Below, piece after piece: positions 63,340-64,000 of a stretch of 64,000 nt of DNA (position 1 is its first letter; each line of letters opens with the position of its first letter). Below the pieces are notes generated by a model. That model worked only from the letters and a program-made list of their open reading frames with translations, was not told where the DNA came from and ran no database searches. The position numbers were made by a program, and so were the translations under genes. Source of the stretch: Xiphophorus maculatus (Eukaryota; Chordata; Actinopteri; Cyprinodontiformes; Poeciliidae); NCBI RefSeq assembly GCF_002775205.1, contig NC_036453.1:29737213-29801212 (forward strand), given 5' to 3'.

Positions 63340-64000
63340 TGAACTCGAGTCCCGTTGATGCGCATGTCTCTGGGGCCTCACGGGGCCCCAGGGAGCGCAT
63401 CCTGTTTGTGTCCTCCCTGTCTGCACTCTTACAGCCAGACAAGACACAGAGGCGGTGAATCATCATCATCTGCACAGCTCTTGCTTCCTGTCTCCGGAAT
63501 CAGCTCTTTTGTGAAAGAAAAAAAAACAACACATTTTTTCCGTGGGACGCCTCTGCTTCCCTGTGTTGAGACTTTGGAAACACCGGCTTTTACTCAGGTC
63601 TCTGCGGTCCGCTGCTGATAGGGTTATTGGATGATTTACCTGACGGTTGGTGGAGGGGGGAATGAAGCTTTTTTTTTTTTTCTGAAAGGGTCTCCTGAGA
63701 GGTTTCACTTGGTGCTGGCAGTACCGTTACGTCCCGCAGCAGTTGCTGTAAACTGTGAAAATGTCAAACTTGTAGACTCACTGTCGCCAGCCGAGTCTGC
63801 GTCATTAACTGGACCGGTCACGGCACTCCCAATAAAAGAATCGTATCCATCCGCAATGAAAAAGACCTCTACGTGACTTCCAACGATGAGTGATCATGCA
63901 AACCTTGATTCAACAACGGAAAACTCAAATTTCACAGCGTGGAGGAATTTATGTAGCAGGAGGGCAGAAATGAGTCCCAGTTTTATCATTCCTTCACACC
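63340..64000 (+). promoter_or_regulatory. Possible promoter or 5' region of the next gene
   Basis: GC and CpG content rise relative to the preceding 1.5 kb (GGGGCCCCAGGGAGCGCATC near 63381, CAGCCGAGTCTGCGTC near 63788). No coding exon or TATA box is evident. In human, SMAD9 follows ALG5 in the same orientation, so a SMAD9 5' exon is a reasonable guess only. Confidence 0.3.

Overview
This window is vertebrate nuclear DNA, almost certainly from a teleost fish. Genes have many short exons with GT-AG introns. The background is AT-rich and full of fish-type repeats: Tc1-like transposon fossils, L2-like and Tx1/L1-like LINE fragments, a hAT-type MITE and long microsatellites. The gene order SUPT20H > < EXOSC8 / ALG5 > matches the vertebrate block known from human 13q13. 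The species cannot be named from sequence alone.

Left end (1-6.3 kb, minus strand): two tandem UDP-glucuronosyltransferase genes of the fish UGT5 type. The downstream copy (2373-1065) is intact over its three visible exons; its terminal exon is not in the window. The upstream copy (5891-3013) is a pseudogene with a stop, several frameshifts, deletions and a 223-bp hAT-type MITE inserted in exon 3 with an 8-bp target duplication.

6.3-33 kb: about 27 kb with no recognisable protein-coding gene. It holds decayed Tc1-like transposons (at least three kinds), an L2-like LINE reverse transcriptase remnant, a dispersed repeat with a (TG)n tract of about 130 bp, and many perfect short-loop hairpins.

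33-51.3 kb (plus): SUPT20H, 23 coding exons, 831 codons, a SAGA co-activator subunit. Its introns hold a Tx1/L1-like LINE fossil and two Tc1-like fossils. 51.6-56.03 kb (minus): EXOSC8, 11 exons, 277 codons, tail-to-tail with SUPT20H. 56.76-61.26 kb (plus): ALG5, 10 exons, 322 codons, head-to-head with EXOSC8 across a 721-bp shared promoter region. The last about 700 bp is locally richer in CpG and could be the 5' region of the next gene; SMAD9 would be expected from human synteny, but no coding exon is visible.

The three right-hand genes are housekeeping genes: transcription co-activation, RNA exosome decay and N-glycan precursor synthesis. All exon junctions given below were checked by reading frame: exon lengths sum to multiples of three and split codons rejoin. 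The most unusual signal is a large excess of perfect hairpins (stems 12-21 bp, loops 5-14 nt), several arranged as interleaved, mutually exclusive P-Q-P'-Q' pairs, which looks like the footprint of repeated template-switch mutation.
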